Positions 48,585 to 59,543 of a stretch of DNA of 64,000 bases are shown piece after piece. Source of the stretch: Gigaspora margarita (lineage: Eukaryota > Glomeromycota > Glomeromycetes > Diversisporales > Gigasporaceae); the NCBI GenBank assembly GCA_009809945.1, contig WTPW01000075.1, positions 113,031 through 177,030 on the forward strand, read 5' to 3'. The notes under the pieces are model-generated. The model worked only from the letters and a program-made list of their open reading frames with translations. It had not been told where the DNA came from and made no database searches. The position numbers were made by a program, and so were the translations under genes. Numbering within the stretch: position 1 is the first letter of the stretch; each line of letters starts with the position of its first letter.

Positions 48585-48936
48585 GAGTAGGGTGAACATT
48601 GATCATTTTTACTAGTGATCACATTACTAATTTCTTTACAATAACATTCAATTGAAATCAGGTGATGATCATATAATATTTATGTTGTATAACCTAGACA
48701 AATTTTGATTATTTTAGGAAGAATTAATGATATATGTAAGTATTTTTTTTTTAAATGTAACAACCATTTAAAATTGTATTGTTAGAATTAGAAAGGTTTA
48801 ATGTATATACTGTAAAAATTTTATAAAAAAAAATTGTATTTTTAAAAACTTTTATATGTAACATATGTTCAATTTTTGCATAAATTTTTTTTAAATGATA
48901 TACATATATAGAAAATGATTTGCATTCACCCTACCC
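48585..48936. mobile_element. TTAA-flanked TIR element in the satellite
   Basis: TTAA at 48581-48584 and 48937-48940 flanks ends GAGTAGGGTGAA and TTCACCCTACCC. TTAA duplication is typical of piggyBac-type elements, but AT-rich flanks make chance matches likely, so the superfamily is tentative. Confidence 0.55.
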
Positions 48937-49552
48937 TTAATTTATTAGTTTATAGTAGATAAAAAAATTTAACTAACTAACTAAATTTTTTAAATTTATG
49001 TAATGCAGAATAAAAAATCAACTTTCAAATTCTTACCTTATATATAAACATTATTCTATTAATTTAAAGTAAAAAAAATTCTAACTAACTGAATTTTTTT
49101 GATTTCATATAATACAAAATGAAAATTAACTTTTGCATAGTCTAAACATAGATGTAAACATTAATTTATTAATTTATAGTAAAGTTGTGTGGCCTATTTA
49201 TTATTATTACAGTTTTAAATAGGAATCATCATAAATAACCAAAAATTTTTTATAACTTTATCACATTTTTGGTTGCAGCCAATAAATTTATAAGATTGAT
49301 AAAATTGATAAGTTTAACTTTGTTATATTATTAATATATTGATATAACAAATTATAAGTTTTCCACATACTAACCAATTATTATTTTATTAATTTGCAGT
49401 AAATCTTTTTTTAAAAAATAAAGTTTTCATATAATACAAACCAAAAATCAACTTTGTATGGTCTTATCTTATATGTGTATATTATTTTATTAATTTAGAG
49501 AATTTTGTTTACACTATAGATTTTGCTATTCACACCATGGTATATGTAGATA

Positions 49553-49730
49553 GGACCCCGAAATATACATAGATAGGTCAGGTATGAGTTTGCTTATTTT
49601 TGAGGTTTTTATGCAGATCTTTTCTATTTATAGTAATTTTTTGCTTATTTTTGAAGTTTTTTCTGCAGATCTTTCTTTTTTTAGTAACCCTATAATTAAC
49701 CTGACCAATCTATGTATATTTCGGGGTCCT
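49553..49730. mobile_element. AGGACC-ended MITE, second site
   Basis: The ends are AGGACCCCGAAATATACATA and inverse; ATGTAGAT flanks both sides (49545-49552 and 49731-49738). Same family as 47135-47313, with an independent TSD. Confidence 0.85.
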
Positions 49731-49770
49731 ATGTAGATTACCTTGATTTTGTCAGGACCTCTAAATATAT

Positions 49771-49974
49771 TGTTACAGTAGGAAGGCCTTCTTATACTCC
49801 TTACTATAACAATAACACAGCTATAGGGATCCTTTAGCAGTTTATAACAGTGTCCAAGAGGCAGGCATAATTCCTTAGTTTGTAAGAAATTATACTCTTC
49901 TCTGTAGGTGGTCGTGACAGTATTTAGATTTAACAATACTTTCTTTATTTAATAATAATAAGCAAGAGGGCTAT
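49771..49974 (-). repeat. Distal part of the G2 3' LTR, split off by G1
   Basis: Read on the minus strand this ends ...TACTGTAACA, the LTR terminus type also used by G1 (TTGTAACA). It is joined to 60,026-60,549 when G1 and one CTAT are removed, giving an LTR of ~720 bp. Confidence 0.65.
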
Positions 49975-50471
49975 TGTTATAGAATGGGTTGTTTAACTAA
50001 AGCATAGTTTTACAGTTTTACAGTTTTACAGTTTTACAGTTTTACAGTTTTATAGTTTTACAGTTTTACAGTTTACAGTTTTACAGTTTTACAGTTTTCT
50101 AATTTTACAGTTTTACAGTTTTACAGTTTTATAGTTTTATTATTATATTATATTTAGTATTTATTTAGCTTTGCAAAATATATATAAACTCTAGCTTTTT
50201 TCCCTTCTACACATCAGACTCAGATTCCCCTCTCCACTCCTAATGTTCCCAAATAAATATTCTCTCGATATTATATCATATTGTTAATTATAAAATATAT
50301 CTTACTCCAATAAATATTCTCTTGCTCTTTGATAAATATATACTGAACCGCTCTAAGTGGAGTAATATTTCACTTGCATACCACTTCACATCTTCTCTGA
50401 CCCTTACAAGATCCCTGTCGCTGTGTGTTGTGTTGCAAGTACTATATTGAAGGCAATAGTCGGTTGTAACA
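49975..50471 (+). repeat. G1 5' LTR
   Basis: 497 bp. It contains an ACAGTTTT 8-bp microsatellite (~50,008-50,145) and a TATATAAA box at ~50,180, followed by a likely transcription start region near 50,210. Confidence 0.9.
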
Positions 50472-50593
50472 TTTTGGTACCTTCTGGCAGAAATTATTAA
50501 AAACAGCCAGATCCCTTAGGACCTTTTTCTCTTCTCTCTACAAGAATATTTCTCTTGCCTCTTTTCTTCCCTTATTAAGTTATTATTTTTGGT

Positions 50594-50733
50594 TTACTTG
50601 TCGAATTGAAAAAGATTCGTTCAGAAGGGCATACTTGAAGCCTCTTGCTTTTGTAGCACTGGTATTTACCTGTCGAATTGAAAAAGATTTGTTCAGAAGG
50701 GCATACTCGAAGCCTCTGCTTTTGTAGCACTTT
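50594..50733 (+). repeat. Duplicated ~70-bp leader segment of G1
   Basis: The sequence from ACTTGTCGAATTG to GTAGCACT is repeated in tandem (50,594-50,662; 50,666-50,733) between the 5' LTR and gag. Its role is unknown; it could be part of a packaging or leader structure. Confidence 0.75.
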
Positions 50734-50882
50734 TATTGTTTAGTTATTTGTATTAGTTATTTTCTTTTAGATCCAGATTAAAATTTTCTTACCTTTTCTT
50801 AGTATATTCTAGACACCTTAGTATCTAACCCCTTTCTCTTAAAATTAAAATTTTAAATTGCTTACCTCTTAGACCTTTTTAT

Positions 50883-52749
50883 ATGAGTAGAGCTTATCAA
50901 ATTCATTTAGAACAAATTGAAGCCCACAATATTTACCACTCCTCTCCTCTTGTCACTGAAGTTATACAAGTTACCGACCCTGATTTATCTTGTCACATTT
51001 GTTACCCACCTGTAGGATATCATCGAGCCTTCCGTTGCTTTTGGAACAAATATCGAACTACATATTTTGCCCATCGTTATACTCAACAAACAGTTGACGC
51101 CTATTTTATTTTAACTCTTTCTCAAGATTATAATACTCTTAGAGCTGCCACTAGGGATATTGTTTTTAGCTGTAGATACAACAATCCTCACCTTGACCCT
51201 TTAGCAGTTATTGCTGCTCTCCTCCGTGCCAATACTCATTTTACTCTTGCTCCCACTCTACTCTCTGACTTTGAAAGAAACATCTTTGACATCCATCTTG
51301 AAACCCTGCTATTTCCACTCCAATACTTGGCCGAGTAATCAATAACCTTGATCATCTTTCTCCTATTAATCAAGGAACTGACGAAGAAATAGATTATAGA
51401 ATCTCTCCTACCACTCGATCAATATACACCTTGGAACCAGAAGATCTAGATAATTTTGCCAGATCTTCTTGCACATCTTCCCTCCTATCCTACGATGAAA
51501 ATACTACCCAAGTCCAATTTCCTTCTCACATTCCACTTCCCTCTTCACCTTTCTCTGAAATTCACCTTGACCAACCTCTTCCTCAACTTGATACCCACCT
51601 CCTAATCAACTACCAAGGTTTTGCCAAAATCTTAATCCTGTACAATATTTTCGATGAACTCCTCCACCAGTAACCACCCAATTACTAGTTGTAAATGAAC
51701 TATACCAAGCTAATACAACTCCTAATACTACTCCTTTAACTATATCTCCTTTACATCAACAACTTTTCATTCCACAACCTGCTCTCACTGGCAACCAAAT
51801 AGTTGAAGTACTCCCAGTACCTACTCCTCAACCAAATCTAATAAACGAATCTAATTCTCAAATTAATCAAGCACTCAACCCTACTTCTCTTAACCTACCT
51901 CCTCTTCGAACTGACAATCGAATTCACTTACCTCAAGTTGAAGTTATTGAACCTTATATAGTTGGAGCTTATTCAGAAGAAGCCAAAGAAGAAATAAATT
52001 TAGAAGAAGTAAATTTACAAGAACAGGTAGAAGAACCTAACCAAGAGCTAGTTGAATCAGAAGAAGAGACATCAGAAAAAGAAGCATCAGAAGAAAAAGA
52101 AGTCCCAGAAGAACTAAACCAAGAAGAATTAGTCGAAACTGAAGAAGAACTTGAAGAACCAAACCCCGAAGAACTTATATTTTCAGAATCAGAATCAGAC
52201 GCTACTGTAAAAGACCCAGAACCTGAAAGAAATATGGCTAAAGATGCTTTGAATGCCACTGCTGAAGCTATGACTGTTCTTGTCAATGCTATGGGAAGAG
52301 GCGGTGAAAAATCTCTCCTCAAAATTGATTTCTATCATGGTAATGGAACCCAAGATCCTGTAAACTGGATAGAAGAATTTGAACATGCTGCTAAAGCTAA
52401 CTACTGGAGCCCTGCTCACCAATTAGAACTTGCTTGTGCTTACATAAAGGACAATGCTCAAGAATGGTTTACTAGTCTTGAGGCACCCCCGACTACTTTT
52501 CATGATAATGATCATGGGAATCATGATATTGTTAGTTTTACCCACATTTTCAAAGAAAAATTCAGCACCACCAAACAAAAAGCTACTTGGCAAAAACAAC
52601 TCTTTGAAATTAAACAAGGCTCAGACACTGTTGACACTTATATTAGCTGCTTTAAAAGACTCAGAAGAAGAGTAGACCCGAATGAAGTCTTCCCTGCTCC
52701 TGTCATGATTCAATTCTTTATTCAGGGATTATGCCAGAATATGCTATGA
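50883..52749 (+). pseudogene. G1 gag precursor, frameshifted
   Basis: The ATG at 50883 opens a ~140-residue N-terminal domain I do not recognise. A frameshift near 51,300 moves to a Pro/Asn/Gln-rich linker, a second shift plus TGA occurs near 51,660, and a Glu-rich acidic stretch (52,000-52,200) leads into a Gag capsid domain (about 52,234-52,735) with DPVNWIEEFEHAAKANYW and AQEWFTSL, typical of Retrotrans_gag. A one-base loss near 52,735 breaks the end. In an intact element this builds the virus-like particle. Confidence 0.8.
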
Positions 52750-53300
52750 ATGTCCAAGCTACTGAACCTGAAACTTTGGATGATGCTATTGCTGGAGCAT
52801 GCAAATAGGAAACTGAACAGATAATGATCTCTGACCATAATGCAAATAATACTAACAAAGCTATAGAATGCCTTACCGAACAAATTGCTAAGCTTAGTAT
52901 CAATCTTGCTAAAAAAACAAGCTGCCCCTACTCCTACTCTTGTCTATTACTCTGACCAAAATAAGAATAACCCCAGCAAGGAGTTACCAATGCTACCTGT
53001 TACTATTGTGGACAAAAAGGACCTTTTATTCGAAATTGTTATGCCCAGTTCCAAGATAACAAAAGGGACAACCAAGGATACCAATCCCAAGACCGAAGTA
53101 ATAATTACTCTTCTAGAAATAACCAGTCCTATGATAGATCCAGATCAAGAAATCGAAGCAGATCCAGGGACCGAAACTATAATAATAACCGCTCTGGATA
53201 TGACCGATCCCGAAGCCGAAGTCAATCGCATGATAGATACAGAAATGACTGAAATTACCGATCCTCTGACTGATCCAGATCCAGGAATCGCTCTTCTACT
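52736..53300 (+). pseudogene. G1 gag C-terminus: altered zinc knuckle and Arg-Ser-rich tail
   Basis: After the frameshift the frame continues with a helical segment to ~52,915. It then has CYYCGQKGPFIRNC (52,998-53,039): a CCHC knuckle in which the zinc-binding His is Pro (codon 53022-53024). An Arg-Ser-Asp-rich basic tail follows (~53,080-53,290). The intact form would bind nucleic acid. Confidence 0.75.
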
Positions 53301-53372
53301 CCTTACTCTCATAATGTATATACTATTGATACTGCAAATGATTATACTTATGAGCAGTTTGAAACTTTTCTT

Positions 53373-53790
53373 GTGAATGAGTCCATACATACCGCTCTTG
53401 CTAGTTACTTGACCCAAGAATTCAAAGCCACCCAGATCCAGACCCCAACCTATACTACTCCTGTTAAATGCAATATCAAAATACAAGGAAAACTCTACCA
53501 CGCCGTTATTGATAGTGGAGCTGCTATTAGCATGATATCTCACCAAGTTGTAAAAGAACTTGGACTAAAAATTGAAGCTCCTTCTACTAGCTTATTGTCT
53601 CTGCTGCTGGATCCTCTATTTGCCCTCTTGGAATTATTAAAAATTTCCCAATTGAGATTGAAGGAACCACTATCCCTCTTGATGTAGAAGTAATGAATGC
53701 TACCTCTTACTCATTGCTTTTAAGTAAAGACTGGTCACAGAAAGTAGATGCAAGCTACAATTGGAAGAACAAAGCTTATACTCTTCACTA
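53373..53790 (+). pseudogene. G1 aspartic protease
   Basis: The frame from ~53,460 has AVIDSGAAISMIS, the DSGA active site of retroviral-type aspartic proteases, then a typical beta-strand pattern to ~53,740. A frameshift near 53,585 splits it. It would cleave the Gag-Pol polyprotein. Confidence 0.75.
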
Positions 53791-53959
53791 GAACAAGAAA
53801 AAGATTCATGTACCTACCACATATGAAAATAACCAACCCTTACCTACCCAATCTACTCTTGCTGATGAAAAGGATTTGGAAAAATTCAAACAAGAATATC
53901 TTAGTCCAAAAGAAGCATATATGGCAGATACAGAACAAAACACCTGGACCTTACTCATA

Positions 53960-54230
53960 GACCCAGACCCAGTGCATCCTTCTCCAACCAAAAATGTGAA
54001 TGCTACTACTCCTATAATCATCTATATGCTGACTGCCCCAACAATGAATGCTATCGATGTCATCACTATGGACACCTTGCTACTCATTGCCCTAGGCAGG
54101 CCCCTAAAAGAAATATTTGCAAAACCTGTTTTCAACCAGGACATTTATACAAGGACTGCTCCGAAAACTGATGTTACCAATGTGGACAATATGGACATAT
54201 TGGAGCCATCTGCCTTCAGATGACCCAGAA
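53960..54230 (+). pseudogene. G1 triple CCHC zinc-knuckle array between protease and RT
   Basis: One frame encodes CYRCHHYGHLATHC (54,049-54,090), CKTCFQPGHLYKDC (54,118-54,159) and, after a TGA (54,169-54,171), CYQCGQYGHIGAIC (54,172-54,213). All three fit C-x2-C-x4-H-x4-C exactly. A degenerate fourth lies just upstream. Such knuckles bind single-stranded nucleic acid, but they normally sit in gag, so this position is unusual. It is distinct from the gag knuckle, which is lost. Confidence 0.75.
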
Positions 54231-54379
54231 ATTAGAGAACCAGAGATTTGAATGTGGTTGTAATCCCTAGGCTGTAAATGCTCAATGCCTTCCTCATTAT
54301 ACCTGACTATGAACCAACCACTGCTATAAATTTAAGGTACCCAATAAACCAGAAGAGATTCGACCATTGAATCAAAACA

Positions 54380-54520
54380 ATGGTATGTAAAGGATGTTGG
54401 ATTGATTTTCATCATGCTTTAGAACTTGATGACCTCCGAAGTAGTGAATTCTTCACCAATGGTGAAGGCAGAGGAACATTAACTGAATGCAAACTCTGTA
54501 AAGAACAAGGAATTAGATCC
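54380..54520 (+). pseudogene. G1 Cys-rich zinc-finger-like segment
   Basis: A frame has CKGCWIDFHH and, ~30 residues later, CKLCKEQG: two CxxC pairs suggesting a four-cysteine zinc site. It lies between the CCHC array and the next open frame. No family was recognised. Confidence 0.5.
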
Positions 54521-54823
54521 AAGATGATCAAACTTAATTCTAGTTGAGAGGATGTTTGATTTTGTGATCTTGAACACTTCTATGCTTACAAAGCTGCCCA
54601 GGATGTTGAATATAACTTCAACTACAACTTCTAAACCTGAGTACGTCACTATACAGAATCTTCCAGGAATGCCAGACACAGTTATGACCTCAACCAAAGC
54701 TAAATTTTTCATTTAGCCCAGATCCAGATTGGTGAAAGCAATGAAACCCTTGCCCATGCTCTTGAACCTCAGTTTAATGACCGCTCTAATCAAGACTACA
54801 CCTATAATGAAGTAAATATCATC

Positions 54824-55429
54824 ATGAGAGCCACCTATATAGAATTGACAGAAACAGAAGAACAAACATTACAAAGAATTCTTGCCAAATCCTTTGATAT
54901 AAGTCATCCTGATTTTGATAAAAGAAGAGCCATAGAAAACCTACGAAGAAACTTTGCAGGAACTGCAGGCCTTTGTGAATCCTGTACTATGGTCAAAACC
55001 AATAATGAACTTCAACAATATAAAAATTTGTGCAAGGAATGCTATGAAGTAGAAAATCCTCTCCCAGATCCAGAAACAGAAATCTTTTCTCCACCTACCC
55101 TCTCTATACCTGAAACACTCGAACCCAATGAATCTACTATACTTCCTGAACCAGAATCACCTATTGTTGCACCCATCAAAACTGCCTCATCTGTTCTTGA
55201 ATCAGCTAAACTGATTCACTTCTTGCAGGAACAGATTCGACAACAAGCTCAAATTATTACCCTTCTTCAAAAACAAGCCAAAACTTTTGAACACCAGGAA
55301 CAGACCATTAAAATTCTACAGGACCGAGTGCATTATTTTGAAAATTTTTATCATCGATTAAGGGACCTGTATACTGAAACATCTGTCCCTATGCCTGAGC
55401 CTAGTAACCGGGATGCTCAAAATTTTTGA
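54824..55429 (+). CDS. G1 accessory frame: paired CxxC and coiled coil
   Basis: The ATG at 54824 opens 201 codons. Residues ~45-75 hold CESC and CKEC, a second possible zinc site; ~80-120 is Pro/Glu-rich; ~125-185 is a heptad-like coiled coil (many Leu, Gln, Ile, with HFLQEQIRQQAQ). It probably belonged to a larger polyprotein joining the zinc block to RT. The frame is intact but its function is unknown; the coiled coil suggests self-assembly. Confidence 0.55.
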   Translation: MRATYIELTETEEQTLQRILAKSFDISHPDFDKRRAIENLRRNFAGTAGLCESCTMVKTNNELQQYKNLCKECYEVENPLPDPETEIFSPPTLSIPETLEPNESTILPEPESPIVAPIKTASSVLESAKLIHFLQEQIRQQAQIITLLQKQAKTFEHQEQTIKILQDRVHYFENFYHRLRDLYTETSVPMPEPSNRDAQNF

Positions 55430-55509
55430 GTTATCCTGAGCATGATCAAAAATTACTCGAAGATACAGACAATAATAGACCCAGAAATATTTGAGAAATA
55501 TATATGACT

Positions 55510-56350
55510 TAGGAAATTAACCCAAAAGTAGGACCCCTTACTACTGACCAAGGAGCCCAGTTTAGACAATTGCTTCTTGAATTTGCAGACCTCTTTGCAA
55601 AAGATATGACCCAACTAGGTAGAACTGACCTAGTCATTCATCAAATATTCACTGATGATGGACCCTCTATTAGCTCACGACCCTATATGGTACCTCTTAC
55701 TGAACTAATATTTATAAATGAAGAAGTACAACAAATGTTAGAAAATAAATTAATTGGAGAATCCTCTAGTCCTTGGGCCTCTCCTGTTGTACTTGTAAAC
55801 AAGAAAAATAGAAAAAAAAGATTTTGTGTAGACTATCAAAAGCTTAATAGTATTACCAAGAAAGACCAATATCCCTTACCTTGAATTGACGAAATGCTTG
55901 ATTTTCTCGCTAGAGCTACTTACTTTTCTACTTTAGATCTTATAAGTGGATATTGGCAAGTAAAAGTACACCCAGAAGATAGAGAGAAAACTGCTTTTAT
56001 AACCAGATATGGGACCTATGAATTCAATGTTGTGCCTTTTGGATTGTGTAATGCCCCTGCTACCTTTCAATGTCTCATGAACCAAGTTTATAAAGGTATA
56101 GCCTACAAGTATGTTGTGATGTACCTAGATAATACCAATGTCTTCTCTCGAACATTTGATGATCATATTAAACATCTACGAGAAGTTTTTACCAGAATTA
56201 GAAAGGCTAGATTGAAGTTAAATATTGAAAAGTAGAATTTTTGGATGAAAAGACTACCCTTTCTAGGACATATTATTGAAGAAAAAGGAATCTTCCCAGA
56301 CCCAGACAAGATAATTGCTGGACAAAATATCCGACCTCCCCAAAATGTAA
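55510..56350 (+). pseudogene. G1 reverse transcriptase
   Basis: The order of motifs is SSPWASPVVLV, RFCVDYQKLN, TYFSTLDLISGYWQV (catalytic Asp), FGLCNAPATFQ, then YLDN where YLDD is expected: the second catalytic Asp codon is AAT (56131-56133). In-frame stops are TGA 55882-55884, TAG 56233-56235 and TAA 56353-56355. This copy cannot copy RNA to DNA. Confidence 0.85.
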
Positions 56351-56353
56351 CCT

Positions 56354-56951
56354 AACTACGATCATTTTTAGGACTCGCCGGATACTATAGACGATTCATC
56401 AAACATTTCTCTTCCATTGCCCATCCTCTTAACCAGTTACTGCATAGAGACAATGCATATGAATGGAATATGAAATGTCAAAAGGCTTTTGATGAATTAA
56501 AACACTGGTTGACTACTGCCCCTATTCTCATCTACCCAGACTATAAAAAAAATTCATTCTTGCTACGGATGCATCCTATGAAGGATTTGGAGCCACCTTA
56601 AGCCAACTCTCCGATGATAAAAAGGAACACCCAATCGCCTATGCTAGTAAAAGTTTGAAAAAGGAAGAAGTGAATTATGGAGCCACTGAACTAGAATGTG
56701 CTGCCATTGTATGGGCCATTGAACATTTTCATAAATATTTTGGCACAAGTCACTTCACACTAGTTACAGACTACTCTACTCTTAAATGGTTAAAGTTATC
56801 CCAACCTAAAGGATGTTTAGGTCGTTGGATTATGAAACTCCAACCCTATCATTTTACTATCATACATAAACCTGGGAGAATCCATTCAAATGTGGATGCT
56901 CTTTCTCGCCTACTGACCCAGAAACACCCTCACTCTAATGATCCCACATGA
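56354..56951 (+). pseudogene. G1 connection and RNase H domain
   Basis: After LRSFLGLAGYYRRFI, a frameshift at an eight-A run (56545-56552) interrupts the start of RNase H. In the next frame come ILATDAS (catalytic Asp), a mid-domain Glu-rich helix and TDYSTLKWL (Asp), then the tail HKPGRIHSNVDALSR. Confidence 0.8.
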
Positions 56952-56994
56952 ATCTAGACCAACATCAAAACCTACTAGAGTATTTAGAATTAGA

Positions 56995-58234
56995 CACTCT
57001 CTCCCCTGACTTAACGGACAATGAAAAAAGGACGATTATTAATCAATCTAGATGATATGAAGTGAAAAATAAATTATTATACAAAAAGAATAGAAAAGAT
57101 CCAGACAAACCTATTAGAGTAATTAAATGGACTGAGGATGAACCAATATTGAAAATGATGCATAGTCATCCTACTGCTAGACACTTAGGAACAGATGCTA
57201 TGTATTATAAGATATCTGAACGATATTATTGGAACCAAATGTATAGAGATGTTCAGAACTATGTTTGCTCTTGTGAAATATGCCAGAAACGAGGCAAAAG
57301 TAAAAGAAAGGAACCTCTCCACCCTATCCAAGTTGGAAGAACCTTTGAATATGTTGGAATAGATTTAGTTGGACCTCTCCCTATAACTCCAAGAAATAAT
57401 CACTATATTATTGTTGCTACTGATTACCTTACCCGCTGGCCGGAAGCCAAAGCTGTACCAGATGCAGGTGCAGAAACCTTAGCAAAGTTTATCTTTGAAG
57501 AAATTGTTTGCAAACATGGAGTACCTAAGATGATACTCTCAGATAATGGAAAGAATTTTGTTAGTGAGATTGTGAGGATACTATGTGAAAAGTTCTTAAT
57601 AAAACATATATTTTCTTCACCTTACCACCCACAAACCAATGGAATGGTTGAAAGATTAAACAGAACCCTTTGTAACTCTCTTGCAAAAGTTACAGAAAAA
57701 GATACAGAATGGGATACACATATACCTGCCATTCTATTTGCATACAGGACCAAATGACATGCAACTACTGGATACACCCCTTTTCATTTGGTATATGGTC
57801 GACAAGCTATTTTACCAATTGAAACTGTTATCCCTATAGACCCAGTTGATCCAGATAAAGAAGTCTCTCTAGAAGATTGTATTCTCCAACGAGCATTTGA
57901 ATTAATTGAAGAATTACCCTATCACCATAGTAATGCCAGAGAAAATACAATTAAGTCTCAAAAGAAACAGAAGGTTAGATTCGATTCCAAGATACAAAAA
58001 GAAGAATTTGAAATTGGTGATAAAGTTTGGGTACAAAGAAAAGACATTGAAGCCTCTCGCTCTGCAAAATTTGAAGAGAAAAGAATAGGACCATTTATTG
58101 TTAAGGAAAAATTAAATAATGGCGCCTATAAAATATGTACAATGGATTGGAAAACATTAAAGCAGTACTACAATAGTGATCGTCTTGTTAAGTACTACGA
58201 GAAACAAGATTGGCAACCTATGATTATCATTTGA
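56995..58234 (+). pseudogene. G1 integrase
   Basis: An HHCC zinc domain is followed by the D,D(35)E core: GIDLVGPLP (Asp), LSDNGKNF (Asp) and TNGMVERLNR (Glu). The C-terminal GPY/F module has RIGPFIVKEKL. All three catalytic residues are kept. A TGA before YEVKNK (~57,055) and one at 57755-57757 break the frame. No chromodomain is visible after the GPY/F module. It would insert cDNA into chromosomal targets. Confidence 0.85.
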
Positions 58235-58781
58235 ATTTCTAGGAAGAAATTCTTAAAACAGATGGAAACACAGCCTACACAGCCTCAACCCCTTAATTTA
58301 CTGTGTACAACAAATAATTATTTTTTCGAATCTAGACTACCCCATTTTTGTTAAAAATTAGAAACAGAAATAATATAGTGATATATATATAAGAATCAGA
58401 TTTTGACTTCGTGGAACGGCTACCACTATGTAAAGTCAGTCAATATTGCTCCTTTTGAGCTGACATTTTAACTGTTTACCCAACAGGAGATTGCGCATCT
58501 TTTCTACTAAGCTTATCTTAGAGTGAAAACGCCACAGAAGCCCGAAAATCGACTTGACGGCATTTTTGATCGGCAAAAAACAAAATTTTGGTCATGTGAT
58601 CAACGTTACGATTTTGAGTCACATGAGTGACGCCGCGAACAATTAACCAAGCCCTATTCTTTAAGTTAACCTGTATAACAATATTTTTATTAGAGTAACC
58701 ACTTTTATTCTAACATTAAAAATTGCTAGAAACCTTTCTCCTTTCCCTTCCTCTCCTGATAACCAAACTTTAATACCTGAA
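58235..58781 (+). other. G1 spacer between integrase and ORF3
   Basis: No open frame. About 58,390-58,640 is less AT-rich than the rest of the element, with TTCGTGGAACGGCTACCAC, GAAAACGCC and GTCACATGAGTGACG. It could be a structured RNA segment, a captured fragment or an inserted element; no inverted ends were found. Confidence 0.4.
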
Positions 58782-59531
58782 ATGGAAACTTTTTCCCTGC
58801 AACCTCAAACCTTAATTACTCTTGCAGATTTAGTTAAACAATGGAACCAAGACCCTATATCATGTCACAACAGTCTTGTTATTACTGGAAATCATGTTGT
58901 AGAAACTGACGGAAAAGATGTTCTACTCTCTGTACAGTTCTCTACAGAAAATGAAAACCAGAACCAAAGTCACTCTACAGAAATAGAACTACCTGAAGAA
59001 CCAGAAACAGTTTACGATGAAATAACCTCACTACCTGTCTCCAATGAACCTCTAATTAATGAGACTCAAGATACTGTACTAGAACCAGATACTGTTCTTA
59101 AAGAACTTCTTAAAGACCTAACCGAGGATAAACAAAATACGCCTTTACGAGAAAGTCCTCTTTTGACTTTTGTATGGAAAGATCAAGTAAATGAAATAAT
59201 AAATCGGTTAAACCAAGAGATTAGAGGAAGCCAAAGAGAAAAACAAATTTGAACACTCGAAGCTTGTTACTACTTAGGACAGCTTCTAGAAGAATTTAAG
59301 GAAGATTCTAACATTCTTAAAGAAATTAAGAAACTCTTTAAAACCTCTCTTGGAACATGATGAACTTATAACTTTTGGAAAGGAGCAAAACGAACCTACC
59401 AAGTCTTTCAAGATACAGACCCTTCCCGATTATATTATACTCAGTATCTATCTCTCAATAACTTAACTAGATTATCTGTTGATGACTTCGAAAAATTGCT
59501 AGACCCAGGAACTCAAAGAGTTCATTCTTAA
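58782..59531 (+). pseudogene. G1 ORF3, an extra ORF after integrase
   Basis: The ATG at 58782 opens 156 codons (METFSLQPQTLITL...) with a Glu-rich middle. After a TGA (59250-59252) the same frame continues with LEACYYLGQLLEEF and, after two more TGAs, LSVDDFEKLL to the end at the polypurine tract. A homologous order (MESTTLQPNTILAL, IEAHYYLGTIIEK, LKDEDYTLLIEKL) is present in G2 on the minus strand. No membrane helix or envelope-like feature is seen. Conservation in two diverged elements suggests a function that I cannot name. Confidence 0.65.
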
Positions 59532-59543
59532 AGGGGACGGAAA
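59530..59543 (+). promoter_or_regulatory. G1 polypurine tract
   Basis: AAAGGGGACGGAAA lies directly before the 3' LTR and would prime plus-strand DNA. The G2 tract is nearly the same (AAGGGGACAGAAA, minus strand, 60,562-60,550). Confidence 0.85.

Larger units (their letters stand above)
46443..49200. repeat. Higher-order satellite, second block
   Basis: Continues the monomer order of 37,760-38,706. After subtracting the elements at 47102-47583, 48153-48325 and 48585-48936, the marker monomer CTATTAATTTATAGCA(G/A)AAG recurs at 46,451 and 47,750, a net period of ~0.81 kb. A third round runs to ~49,190 and a fading monomer lies near 49,380-49,500. Confidence 0.75.

Noticed and set aside
49975-50150. 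Repeat array considered as CRISPR-like
   Set aside because: The 8-bp units have no spacers and lie inside an LTR of a eukaryotic element.
52234-53546. Several overlapping minus-strand frames in G1 gag
   Set aside because: They are mirror images of the acidic and Arg-Ser-rich repeats of the plus-strand gag.
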